Positions 1-10,785 of a DNA stretch of 64,000 nt are shown one piece after another. The number at the start of each line of letters is the position of its first letter. Position 1 is the stretch's first letter. Source of the DNA: Whalleya microplaca (lineage: Eukaryota > Ascomycota > Sordariomycetes > Xylariales > Xylariaceae); contig MU385715.1 in NCBI GenBank assembly GCA_022497155.1, positions 1,116,001 to 1,180,000 of the forward strand, in the 5' to 3' direction. Position numbers and translations under genes: made by a program. The notes under the pieces were generated by a model. The model did no database searches. It was not told the DNA's origin and saw only the letters and a program-made list of their open reading frames with translations.

Positions 1-102
1 TAAAGTAAGCCCCCGATCCATTGAAAGATCTCAATAGTAAGACGAAGCTCTTCGTCGAACTTCAGCGAATCTAATTGTTTTCAGTCGAACCCTATCGGCG
101 GC

Positions 103-1593
103 ATGGGGGCCAATTCTGCCATTGAGACAGCCGCAGAGTTTCTCAGTACCCTCCTCGATATGAATGCAGAACGTCAAAACACTCTGGATAGCTTGAACGC
201 AGACGAGATCCAAACAATTTTTGAGCGTGTTCAGGACGCTCGATTTGAACGGGCAGCTTTTACCATCTCAGCTTCTCACGAACTACAGTCTCTTGCCGCG
301 CTTGAAAACCCTATCCTCGCCACTGTCGCATTGCGACTACTCATGCCTCTCTCCGGGAAACACAATTTCTTTCGTGAGCTTTCCAATCGAATTGTTGGGG
401 CTTCGCGACTGAGACATCTCGATCTGCCCTCGTGCCCGCGTGCCATTCCCTACGATCACGAGCTTCCAGCGAAGCCCCTGAAAGCTCTCCCGAACCGCGT
501 CGCGCGGGGGTTATTTTGCTTCGTAATGGTTTTGATGATATACACTGCGAATATTACAATGAGTATATCGTATGACGAACGTGAAAGTTGGCGTAAGCTC
601 GTGTCCTGGGGCGGCAATTGGCTTGGTGTCGATAGTATTTCGAAAGTGTCAACATCTCTCCTTTCATTATTAGTGTTGGAGTCTGAGTTAGACTCGACAC
701 CGAGAGCACCACTCATATACCTCCTCACCCACATGATGTCGCCCTTGATCATATATACTGTTGAAGGTTACAGGATTGGCAGACACGGAACAATCATTTC
801 ACTACCAGTCCTCTTTGTGGCCAGCATACAGGTCCTGGGTATAGGCAGATCTGTTCTACTATATGCTCTTCTTAGCGCGATTCATTCCGCTCAGACCACC
901 GTGGACCGACCAGTCCGCGTTGAGGTCGCCAGGTCGCTGTTACCGGCTCTTGCATTTGGGTTCATAGTCCCTATGGTTTTACTGATCGCTCCGATGCCGA
1001 GCGTGAATAGATGGCAGGGCTGGATTCGAGTCTCTCCGTTGTGGTTCTCGGCCTTGAATAGTATCTTTAGCTCTACATCAGGGCGGTGGCAGCGACGAAA
1101 GAGTGACGAGGACGCAGACAAGCACGCTGAGTGGTACAGCACCGACGACGTGCCGATCCTTAACACTGTATATGATTTGGCTTTCGCAGTCCAAGCCACG
1201 GCACACCTCGGAACACTTACTTTTACGAGTATTCACGCGGGCCTGTCACTTGCGACTGTGCCCCGGAACGCGCTCGGGCCGTTCAATACGGGGTCGCGTG
1301 TCCACACGTCGTTTGACAAGGCCTTCGCCATCTCGAAATATGAGCTGCTTTGGACTATCGCGGGCGTTGTTAGTCACAGCCTCTATTTGGTATGGGAGCT
1401 TCGGCGCCAGGGGTACATCACAACTTCGAGAGCCTTGAGGGTGGCTCTAGTCGTAACTCTTGGACAAGTGATCGTCGGACCAGGCGCATCTTGGGCAGGA
1501 ATCTATCGATGGCGCGAAAACATCATCTCAGAATTATCATCATCGTCATCATCACCACCGTCATCACGATTGTCATCGCTTGGAGACCTCTGA
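103..1593 (+). CDS. Multi-span integral membrane protein, possibly a meroterpenoid cyclase-like protein
   Basis: This is one uninterrupted frame of 496 aa. The first 110 residues are soluble. Hydrophobic segments follow at roughly residues 137-155, 204-225, 231-266 (probably two), 281-299, 306-322, 348-376, 413-433 and 444-465, so seven to eight membrane spans are likely. A Asp-Val-Pro-x-Leu-x-x-x-Tyr stretch near residue 348 and a late Gly-Pro-Gly followed by a W-R-E element near 462-471 remind me of the AscI/PaxA-like group of fungal membrane terpene cyclases; this is recollection of the family pattern, not a search. The C-terminus is a Ser-rich tail encoded by a TCA/TCATCA-like repeat. It lies next to the SDR and P450 of the polyketide cluster, so a role in cyclising or moving the prenylated product is possible. 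It could also be a transporter-like orphan. An upstream exon outside the window cannot be excluded. Confidence 0.6.
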   Translation: MGANSAIETAAEFLSTLLDMNAERQNTLDSLNADEIQTIFERVQDARFERAAFTISASHELQSLAALENPILATVALRLLMPLSGKHNFFRELSNRIVGASRLRHLDLPSCPRAIPYDHELPAKPLKALPNRVARGLFCFVMVLMIYTANITMSISYDERESWRKLVSWGGNWLGVDSISKVSTSLLSLLVLESELDSTPRAPLIYLLTHMMSPLIIYTVEGYRIGRHGTIISLPVLFVASIQVLGIGRSVLLYALLSAIHSAQTTVDRPVRVEVARSLLPALAFGFIVPMVLLIAPMPSVNRWQGWIRVSPLWFSALNSIFSSTSGRWQRRKSDEDADKHAEWYSTDDVPILNTVYDLAFAVQATAHLGTLTFTSIHAGLSLATVPRNALGPFNTGSRVHTSFDKAFAISKYELLWTIAGVVSHSLYLVWELRRQGYITTSRALRVALVVTLGQVIVGPGASWAGIYRWRENIISELSSSSSSPPSSRLSSLGDL

Positions 1594-2521
1594 CAATTAA
1601 GCCATTGTTGTCACTCTATCTCATGAGGAGCGCCCTAATTGCACTAAGTCAATAGCCAAAATTTAAATATCTTTAGATTGGTAGATTTCATATTTCATAT
1701 CCTCAATCTGCTCCCTTACGCTTCATTCCTATGGATTACTGTTACGCACCAGCTCTGTGGTGTAATCCGTAGATACTTTACTTACTTTCTAATCCCAAAT
1801 CAGGTAACTATCCAACAATTCTGTGTAAATTCATCAATGTTTAAACTTAGCTTAAGAATTTTGAATTTAGTTCAATTTACTCCAGAATCCGGTGCTGAGC
1901 CTAGGGCTTAAAATAAGTTACCGTAACTCATATATATAGTCGTAATATTAGGGCTTGAATCACTAAGAGGTTTACAGTTGTCTGATCATCAAAAATTATC
2001 GTCGGGAAATGACCTGATGCAGCAAACCATTTAGAAGAGGCCCACGAACGTGATGGTGATCAGAGCTTGATAAGGGGTAGCAGCACAGAGCGCGGTGGGT
2101 GACAGCTAACCAATAAGGAACACCAGGAAATTGACGGACTAAGTCAATTTTAGAAGGTAAATAGCTTCAAATTACCTGAAGTTGACTTGGCTCGATTGCT
2201 ATATAAGAAACAAGCACTCAATTGAGTCAAGACAAGTCAAATCGTTTTACAACACGACTTGTTGAGAGCGCCGAGCCGGGTCTCGGTGATAGGTTCGTAA
2301 AAGTAGCAAGTCGGCCACATCTTGTTCGACATGCGAGTCACATAGCCTCATGTACAGTTATCTCATCGGGAACACTATCCCATTGGGTGCGAAGCCCGTC
2401 AACAGGACTGCAAGTTGCATAAACCCCGCTATTTGCCTCACTTTACATTATACAGAGACACCGCGCTTGAATTACTGTCTCCTCCAGGCGGCTTCAACTA
2501 AGTAGAACAGTGAAAAGATAG
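1594..2521. other. Intergenic, AT-rich, no gene seen
   Basis: No coding stretch is convincing here. The first 400 bases are AT-rich. The last 300 bases should hold the promoter of the SDR that follows, and possibly a short first exon that I could not place. A stop codon at 2519-2521 closes the SDR frame upstream. Confidence 0.5.
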
Positions 2522-3543
2522 CTTACGAATCTAACCAAAACAACGTACAGTACTGCTATAGCTCTCCAGATTGATGGTATTGCCATCGTCACTGGCGCAG
2601 GTAAGCACTCTTGTCCCCCTTTATCCCCCCTTTCCAACGCCTAGTTACACAGACGCCGGCGACTGACATTTCCCTAGGAAGTGGAATAGGTAGAGAGTGC
2701 TGCCTCGCGTTTGCTATAGAGGGGGCATTGGGGGTTGTATTAGCCGACATCAATCACGATGCTGCGGCTGAGGTTGCGCGCGAGAGCGAAGCCGTAGCTC
2801 AGAACCTAAGCTACAAGACTCTGGCTGTCAAGGTCGACGTCTCAGACCCGGCAAGTGTCGACCAGATGGTGCAGGCGGCCGTGGGGGCCTTCGGACGCAT
2901 TGACTACAGCATTCACAGCGCGGGCGTCGGCGTGCAGAGCCCACTCCCCATCGGGGAGGCCGATCACGCTGAGATGGACCGGTTCTGGCAGGTTAATGTC
3001 ATGGGTACGTTTAACTGTGTCCGGGCGGTTACCAAGGTTATGATGGGACAGACCACCCGAAAGGTGGCGAGCCGAGGAGGGCGCGAAGAAGGACGAGACG
3101 TTGGGCGTGGTGTTATCTTGAACTTGGGGTCTTGCCATTCCTATTGCGTCATGCCAAATATTGTCCAGTACACCACGGCAAAGCACGCCGTGATTGGTCT
3201 GACCAAAAACGCTGGTAAGCAGCCCGCCGCATCCTTCTTCTTTGCAGTTTCGCTAATTGCAACGGTATTTCATATTACTGTAGCGCTGGATAATGCACGC
3301 CATGGGATCCGTGTTAACGCCATCTGCCCCGGGTGGGTAGATACTCCGATGGTGAGCGCTGTGATTGCGGCGGATCCTGAACTGCCTAAGACGATGAAGG
3401 CAGTCATACCCATGTCCAGGATAGCGACTGGAGAGGAGATCGCCGATGTGGCCATGTTTATGGTGAGCCCTCGCTCAAGCTACGTGACTGGGGTCGGATG
3501 GATAGTGGACGGCGGTACGACTTTACAACTGCAGGCTGTATAG
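2522..3543 (+). CDS. Short-chain dehydrogenase/reductase (classical SDR), 5' end unresolved
   Basis: Classical NAD(P)-dependent SDR with exons 2522-2600, 2678-3214 and 3284-3543 and two clean GT..AG introns; the Rossmann motif TGAGSGIG is formed across intron 1. Further motifs are a NLGSCHS stretch with the catalytic Ser, YTTAK with the catalytic Tyr and Lys, then RVNAICPGWVDTPM and a C-terminal GWIVDGG. This pattern is typical of SDRs in fungal polyketide clusters, where they oxidise or reduce the PKS product. Start problem: the frame is open from 2522 but contains no ATG before the glycine motif, and the codon positions where a Met would be expected read ACG or other sense codons. A tiny upstream exon, a non-AUG start or loss of the start codon are all possible. 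It converges with the P450 (stop codons 356 bp apart). Odd: an Arg/Gly-rich insertion (around 3055-3105) sits before the catalytic Ser strand. Confidence 0.8.
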
Positions 3544-3899
3544 TGAGGTAGAATGGAATGTGCATACGTATAACATAGAGTAACGTATAAAACAAGAATA
3601 TATATGGATACCACTGGCAGCGCAGATACGTTATGTTTATTATGAAGTAATCAATCTTTTTCTAACGAACATATGCCCCTGAATAGCCTCATTGAGATGG
3701 TTTACCCTCTGAGAACAAGTCCAACTGTCTGCAATTTACTGGTGAGTACTTGAAACTATGTACCTAATTTGAGTTAGGTAAACTGGCCGAAATTTGTTTT
3801 CCGAGCTCTCAACTCTTGAGCTCTGTATAGAGAGCGACTTCTGGTTGAATACTTCAACACCATATATTCGGGGGAAATTCCTAGATAGATCACTTCAAA
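3544..3899. other. Intergenic between convergent SDR and P450
   Basis: 356 bases between two convergent stop codons. It should hold both 3' UTRs. AT-rich around 3575-3660; no gene seen. Confidence 0.6.
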
Positions 3900-4549
3900 C
3901 TACGAAAAATTTCTGAAAACTTTGGCCTCTGCCTCTGCGACTTCAGCGAGGATTGTCTGCACACGTTTCTCTGATCGGGCTGTAATCTCAACCTCGAACG
4001 GAAAGCATTGATTCAAAAATCCTTCGCGGTACCCCGTTGCTGGCGCCACGTCAATAGCTATTGGTTTTCCTGTAGCGTCCTTCTTCGGCTGGATCTTGAA
4101 TGCCCACATGATCCTAGCCACAGCCAGGAACAGCGCTCGCTCGGCTAAATGAATTCCCGGGCAGATGCGTCGGCCAATGCCGTAACCAAAATGATCTCTC
4201 CTCTGATAGTCGCCTGAGTTTGCGTAGACGGAAGCGAGCTGTGTTTGATCTTCGAAACGGCGGGGGTTGAATACCCCTGGATCTGCGTAACGGTTCGCGT
4301 CGTGGTGTATGCCCCAGATATTAATGATAACTGCTGAGCCCTTTGGTATTCGCAAGCCATCAACTTCATCGTCTGAAAAAACAGTGCTTAGCTTCAGCTT
4401 GTCGTAGGGCTGATTGGGGGGGGGGGGGGGGGGGGGGGGAAACAACACCCCGCCACCCCCCCGGGGTCACCCACAGCGCGCCCCGGGGCGCCCCCCAGAA
4501 GCACCCCGAACCACCCCCCCCACTAGGNNNNNNNNNNGCCCCCCCCCCC

Positions 4550-4647
<98 letters not shown>

Positions 4648-5934
4648 CCTACCTCTGTCCACGACGTGGGGAAATCCAGCGGGCGCCGGTGGTCTCCACC
4701 TATGAAGCTCCTTGACGACCATAGCAATGTAGGGAAGATGTTCATAGTCGGCCCAAGAGGGCATCCTACCCTCGTCTATTACTGAGTCAATATGTACATG
4801 GACCTCTTCTTGGATGCGAGGATTCATTGCCATTGCTTGACATAGGGTGAGTATAAGTGTTGCCATAGTGTCAGTGCCTCCCTCAAGCAGGTTGCCACAC
4901 ATGATGTCGATCTCGTCTCTGTTGAGCTCCAATTCATCCGGTTTATTCAACACGGTGTCAAGAAAGCTACCAATATACCTACCCATTTTGCGTCGTTCAA
5001 TGACATGGTCTACTAGCGGACTGTAGAGATCGAAGACGCTCTCACGTAGAAGGCGAGCACGCGTTTTCCAGTTACCCCATAACCTCTCAGGGAGATGTTT
5101 GAACAATGGTAAGAAGTCCACCGGGGGCGTCGCTCCGATTTCGCCCAGTCTACTCAAATTCGTCATCAGTTCCCGTAGTTTAAGATAATGTGGTGCGTCG
5201 TATTTAGGTGTGCGGATACCGAAGACTGGAATGTGTGGTTAGCAAATAAGAGCTTGCTTAATCTCGTCTTCAAGAGAGCAACATACCTATACCCATCATA
5301 ATGCTGTTGCTGAACCGACCCGGGTGCAGCATCAAGGCACCCGGGTCAAGGGCAATATCTCGCAGCAGCTGAGACGATTCGGCCTCCAACAGCGTGATGT
5401 GTTCCTTATTACAAATCGACTCCTGGAGTATCTGGTGATAGAGCTTCCGTCTGAGTTTCCACCTCTCATCGGCGTTCATAAACATAGGGTGATTGCCGTT
5501 GAATACGAGATCTCCAATAACATAAGAAGGTGGCCTGTTGCTATAGTGTAGAGAACGCTTATCCATCAAGCGGCCGGCATCCACTGCAGAGCTTAAGACT
5601 ATCATGGGCCACTGTCCAATCTTCAGTGAGAAAATCGACCCATAGGACCGAGCCCATTTGGTATATCTTGAGATCGTTAGATAAGATTCATTTGAGGACA
5701 GTCAGCAGTTGGATACTTTAAATGTAGGCCAGTCCTTGGGACCAAATGAAGATTCCCAAGAAATGGTAGCGTGAGTGGTCCTGAGAACAGTCAAAATTTC
5801 CCCTACAGGTTCAACTTGTTTAATGACTTACCAGGAGGCAGAGGCTTATCTCGAAACTCCAGCCATGTGTGCGGCCAGACCCTCAGGAACACCAAGAAAA
5901 GAGCGGTCACAAGTAAGAAGGTACTCATTTCCAT
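3900..5934 (-). CDS. Cytochrome P450 monooxygenase (OrdA-like fungal type)
   Basis: Five exons on the minus strand: 5832-5934, 5717-5780, 5287-5666, 4653-5225 and 3900-4372, together 530 aa with phases agreeing at each junction. The N-terminus (residues about 4-20) is a membrane anchor followed by the Pro-rich hinge KPLPPGP. Seen motifs: I-helix EGGTDT at 297-302, K-helix ExxR at Glu355/Arg358 followed by WRPPAP, and the haem loop FGYGIGRRICPG with ligand Cys444. All required residues are present, so the enzyme should work. The arrangement RWRPPAPAGFPH resembles the OrdA-like P450s common in aromatic polyketide clusters, which hydroxylate or epoxidise rings or alkyl side chains. The last intron (4373-4652) contains the assembly gap and poly-G/C tracts; because the splice sites (GTAGGT, and a CTAAG branch site before TTTTTTCAG) lie outside the gap, the protein is not interrupted. 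Two in-frame Met codons exist at the start (5934 and 5928). Confidence 0.88.
4416..4641. repeat. Poly-G / N-gap / poly-C block inside a P450 intron, likely assembly artefact
   Basis: A run of 24 G (4416-4439), about 88 bases of G/C-rich noise, ten N (4528-4537), then about 100 C broken only at 4550 (T) and 4591 (G). The tracts read as G when approached from either real flank towards the gap. That is what two-colour sequencing produces when reads lose signal. It is therefore probably not true genomic sequence, and the true intron length is unknown. Confidence 0.75.
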
Positions 5935-7309
5935 TATTGTTACTCATTCAATCTCAATCAGAGCCACATTTAGTACGATGCCTGAACTTCATAGAGATAG
6001 AGGGGGTAATTGTACGTGAATTACTATCCCGCATTCCCCTACTCGTGAAAACCACTCTTAACAATACCTAGTTGCCTAAGATGGACCAGAATTATCTCAA
6101 TCACCACTCGAGAGGGTGATCGCATCGCCGATCTTACCTCGAGCTTCGATTACTTTCAGTCCTCAAACTGTCATGGGCGTCATCCAGATTAGTCGGTGAT
6201 GATACTTCGAAGATTGCTGAGGCCTACATCATGCATCATGGCGCAGTCAGCAGTAAAACTCCGAGAACTAAACCACCGACCACTCTACGATGATATGTCT
6301 CATACCCTGATACAAACGGGCTTCGCTACACTCTGACATGCAGTAGGATTAGCGTCATATTCCCTCGGGCACATAATCTTCAGGAGGCGCTTTCGGGGAC
6401 GGGGGGGTCCAATGAGGTCCGAAAATGGTGATTGCAGGATCGTCGGATGCATGTAGGTCTTATGCCAATGCGCTGTGATTGTCTCAGTAAACTGCTACTC
6501 TAATAGGTCATAAAACGCCAGCGTCGGCTTTGTGTAACGTGTGAATCCATCATTGTCACCATCCACAATCATTAAGGTTTTCTCACGAACCCCTTTTGCT
6601 TAATCCTACTATAGGTTACAACAGTCAATCAACATTCAGCGAATGCGTGGTATATGCAAGATTTAATGACGGTGATGGGAGACCAGTAAAATGCAGCTGC
6701 GGTGCAGAGGAAGGAATACGCAGTATAAGCACAGTGAAATTCGACTGGACAGGATGATTTTAACACGAAGCTATATGCAGCATAAGGCCGTGTCAACTAT
6801 TAGCAAAATAGGTACATATAAGAGAAAAGAAATAGACTATTACTACAAAATGCACATCAGCCAGACTTTATTCAGTGCTCGTTACATGAAAACATGTACA
6901 TTATTCATCGTCATAGGTTTGGGAGAGGGGGAATGGGTTGAGATTTAAGCCACTTATGTATAACAATATCGAATAGACTCGTAGAGTTCAATGTCCATAA
7001 CCAGCTCTGCGGTGACCATTCTATCTAACAGTGCGACAATGCTATCTCTAGCTGCGCCGCAAAGGTACCTTATTGGGTTCATAGCTGAATCATGCACATC
7101 ATGTACCACGTCCTAAATTTCCTAAAAAGTAAAAAATGAAAAATAAAGGAAGTCGGTGTCTTCTTTGTGTAATATCTAGGAGTTGATAGCATACGGATTG
7201 TCGACACCACGAAACACCAACGCAGTAAAAGGAACTAGAGCGTGGTTTAGATAAACTAGGATCATTAGTTCCCTCTAAGACATCGTATCCTTTTTGATTT
7301 TTATTTACG
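5935..7309. other. Intergenic between P450 and regulator, no gene seen
   Basis: About 1.4 kb separating the divergent P450 and transcription-factor genes. I looked for a cupin or other small tailoring gene, as found in related clusters, and saw none. It presumably carries both promoters. Confidence 0.5.
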
Positions 7310-8708
7310 ATGATGGTATTACAGGATGGCAAGGTTGCCAAACTACGAGCGGCCTGTGATGCTTGCAACGAGTCCAAGGTACGATGTAGCCAAACGAAAC
7401 CACAATGTGGACGATGTGCAAGGCAAGGTGTGCCTTGTGTGTACGGTTTATCAAGACGCAGTCACAAGTCCGCCCCACGAATAGGCACCTCAGGAACAAC
7501 ATCGGAGAACTTTGTCTCCAGGAATATCGACCCAATCCTCCTCCGCAGGCCGTCCGATACATCTGGTGGTTCAATTTCAACGCCGGCCACGGAAAGGGCC
7601 ACTATCGCCCCTAGTACATCGGTCGTCGGCGGTCTTGGGCTCACTAAAACGAGTTTACAAAACCAGCCGGCTACCCCGGACGATGTGTCCACGACACAAA
7701 GTCTAACTGTTGCATCCTCAGCCATCGATTTGATGCCAAATTTCGATATGTACGTCCGGCTATTGGCCGACTCTGGCTCATCTGACCTTATCAACAGCTT
7801 TGAGCCAGCATTCGATCTACTTGCTGACGCTTCAACGGCAACAAGTGATTTACTTACCCAATATTTGCCACCGCCAGGTTCGAGCTCTTCTTACACAGAA
7901 GCAGGTGGCAGTCACGGCGGCTTTCTCAGCCCCAGGACAAGCAACGAGCCGCAGGGCTCTGCAAGTAATTCATGCAACTGCAACACGCTCGTAGTCAGGC
8001 AGCTGCTCTCACTGCCTTTTCAGTTGGAAGATGAAGTCGGTGGTCTGGATGTCTCGTTTGCACAATTAAAACAAGCTATTCAGATTTCGGAGGAGTGTAT
8101 AAGCTGTACTTGCACCTCACGGGATGAGATGTCTATCAGTAGGAGCAAGCCCTTCTTTCTTCTCGCTTTCTTGTTCCACTACCTGGCGTCGACATCAGTC
8201 CATGCATGTCTTAGCTCCCACAAAGCCATCCCTTTCAAGATATATCTCTGACATATACGTCCTAGTGACTACTAGCACTTTGATAGGACGCATCATTGAG
8301 GGATTTGAGATATTTATGATAAGGGCAAATCCATTGTCAGGTCACCCTCGCTTAAATACCTCAGACGGCTCTGGCGACTCGCCATCAGGCAACATGGTGC
8401 CCAGGCTATCCTGGGGAGTACTACAAATAGAGCCTGATGAGGAGGCTGAATTACAGCAGCACATGTGGCTCATTCAGCTTCGGAAACTCCAACGGGTCAT
8501 CAAGAAACTCGGTGTGGCGGTGAGTCTCCTGAAAAGCGCGCAAGATAGTGGCAACTCAGCACACATGATGACCTGTCAGTGTATACATATATGGTTAATG
8601 CAAAAGGCAGAAACGTTGAAAGACAGCTATTTGACCAAGGATACTGATGGGGCAAAGGGTAATGTCTCACAAAGAAGGTCAATTGGTACAGAACAGGTGG
8701 TAATATGA
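7310..8708 (+). CDS. Zn2Cys6 (AflR-like) cluster transcription factor
   Basis: Predicted pathway regulator of 440 aa. Exons 7310-8138 and 8215-8708 join in phase through an intron beginning GTAGGAGC and ending TCTTAG; without it the frame closes at 8251. The N-terminus holds a complete binuclear zinc cluster, with Cys at 16, 19, 26, 33, 36 and 43 (spacing 2-6-6-2-6) in a context rich in Lys and Arg. A Ser/Thr/Pro-rich linker follows, then a Cys-rich patch (NSCNCN near residue 223 and CISCTC near 263). After the junction comes a helical region ending in a block containing QHMWLIQLRKLQRVIKKL. This order, zinc cluster then linker then Cys patch then helical C-terminus, is that of AflR-type regulators of polyketide clusters. 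Its position between the P450 and the second SDR fits a pathway-specific activator. DNA-binding sites could not be assigned by eye. Confidence 0.82.
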
Positions 8709-9603
8709 TTAAAGAAATGTTACCAAGGGCTTGAGAATACAGGCTCGGGCGATTTGAGATTCGCTGATCCCTTAATATATGCCACCATGATGTTGAAATA
8801 AGAGAGTCGAGTGTCACATGATGACATCCGAATGCAGTAGTTGGCCCGACTAAAGGCCCATCTCGGGACAGACGGCAAGCTGGAATATACATGGAACTGT
8901 ACGAGTGAGGTCAAATATAAGGATGCTCGAAAAGAGTCTTCTATCAACTCAGGGAGCACAACACTGGGATTTGGGCACTATCAGCTTTGTGAGCGATGAC
9001 CAGCTTACGAAGTGACAAGCTATATTTGACTTTCTTAACTCACTTAAAATCAATGTTCCTTCTTGAATTACTTTTGAAAGTATAGAAAAATGGTAGCGTA
9101 TACCTTCTACCTTTGGAACCCCCTCCCCCCCTGACACAATGACTTTTTAGCAAGCCTACTTAAGATAATTAAAATATCTGTGGTTACACATCTTATTTAA
9201 TATTAGCTTTTTATATATAACAAGCGCTTTATAATATTAATTATTTTTGTTATATATCATTGAAAATTAACCACTTTAAAAAAGGAAAAAATTGATTGAG
9301 AATTTAATTTAATCGACTTAATGCGATCGCTGGCATCGTGAAAATAAATAGGAGTTAGCTACCTTTGGCCACTCTACACTATAAAAATCACATGAATATA
9401 TAATAAGGAGAAGTTTTAATACATAAGTTAAAGCTAGAAAGATTGGAAGCATCAAGTCATATTCTCTAAATAGTGCCAATCTAGCTTCCAAAGTACTTGG
9501 TGCTTAAGTAGTCTTCAGAAGGGTTAAATTAAAGCTTCTAGTAAACAGCCAGTCCTGAAATACATCTTGTCAGCAGTCGAATCGTTTCATGTTGTATGCT
9601 GGT
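8709..9603. other. Intergenic with a very AT-rich core
   Basis: No gene seen. From about 9150 to 9480 the sequence is strikingly AT-rich (long T/A runs, TATATATAAC, TTAATTTAAT). This could be a RIP-decayed transposon relic or simply AT-rich spacer; no open frame or terminal repeat supports a specific element. Confidence 0.5.
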
Positions 9604-10785
9604 CTAAAAGATTCTTACCCAGAAAGTTCGGGGCAGAAACATATCACAATATCTGACAAAGGAGGATGCAGCGCCAGTCCAAAACCAAGCTCTCGGATGA
9701 CTTCTCACGACTTCGGCCACAACTGTCCGAGCATAGTCCTGAGGAGATGTCGTATCTAGTTTGTTGTTAGTACTAGGCGAGGTGACACGCATCTGTACGT
9801 TGATATTGGGGCTTACGAGGAGTCCTCTTGACATGGTCCGCGAACTGCTTCTCTAAAGGGCGATAAACTGATGTCTCCGGAAGTTTTCGGCTATTGTCCC
9901 GTTTCAAAATGTTTGTAGATACTTCGCCAGAAATGATGTTGATAACACCTACACTGCAATGTATGCCACAGTCAGAACAGTCAGCGTTGCATAAGCATGT
10001 GACATACCCAAGTGGCTTCATCTCTACTCTCAAAGTATCGCCCCAGTGATGTAATGCTGCCTTAGATGCGTTGTAGCTAGCTGTTCGGCATTTAGAGTAT
10101 GAACCAGCAAAGAAAAAACAAGCCACCTACATCCGTAGACATACGGCACGATACCGCCAACGCTACCAATATTGACAACTTTACCTTGGGCCTGGATGAG
10201 GAGTGGATGGAATCTATGAACCATCCTCATAGGCCCGAAGACGTTCACTGCAAACATCCTTTCTACTTCCTTGACGTCGGTGTCTACGGCAGTCATTGTA
10301 TAACCTAGTCATTTAGAATATAGTGGAATGTTGAGAAAGTGATACTAACAGATTCCTCTAGAAGAGATAGCGCACAATTGTCAGCAGCGTTAGACTGAAA
10401 GGAGGATGGTCACCTACGCGCAATTGACCAGTATATCAAGACGACCATGCGTGATGGCCGTGATGGCCTCGTGCAAATTGTTTACATCACTATCATTAGT
10501 CACGTCGGCCGAGAATGCCTGGACTCCGGAATCTGTCAAGTGATCTCGTGATTCATGTGGCAGCAATGTTGCAAAGACCGTATAGCCTTTCGGTATTAGT
10601 TTATGGATAGCATTCGAGCAATATTCACATGGCCATACCATGACGTCCAAATTCAAGACACAAAGCATGTCCAATTCCACCCTGGCCACATCTAAGTATG
10701 TCGTGAGTCTTCGTGATACTATAAAAAGGCAACGGGAAAGGCCGTACCCAGTAATCAGGACTGAACGATGGTGAGACTCTTCCAT
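9604..10785 (-). CDS. AYR1-like short-chain dehydrogenase/reductase, eight exons including an 8-nt microexon
   Basis: Reconstructed minus-strand exons: 10748-10785, 10639-10691, 10418-10586, 10350-10357, 10131-10304, 10008-10080, 9817-9953 and 9604-9755. Phases agree at all seven junctions and give 267 aa. The start MEESHHRSVLITG leads into the cofactor loop TGCGQGGIG, split by intron 1. The DILVNCAG element is completed only by the 8-nt exon. The catalytic stretch is NIGSVGG with Ser and SYNASKAAL with Tyr and Lys. The TGCxxGGIG signature and the C-terminal WFWTGAASS-like hydrophobic part match the 1-acyl-dihydroxyacetone-phosphate reductase (AYR1) type of SDR, a form that recurs in HR-PKS clusters making salicylaldehydes. 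The likely role is a carbonyl/alcohol redox step on the polyketide. It is divergent from the PKS, sharing an 802-bp promoter region. Intron density is high for a gene this short. Confidence 0.8.

Noticed and set aside
4343..4785. Open frames encoding long poly-Pro and poly-Gly proteins
   Set aside because: They run through the poly-C/poly-G and N gap, which is probably an artefact and lies inside the P450 intron.
6691..6948. 85-codon open frame in the P450-regulator spacer
   Set aside because: AT-driven composition with no motif; no sign of a cupin or other tailoring enzyme.
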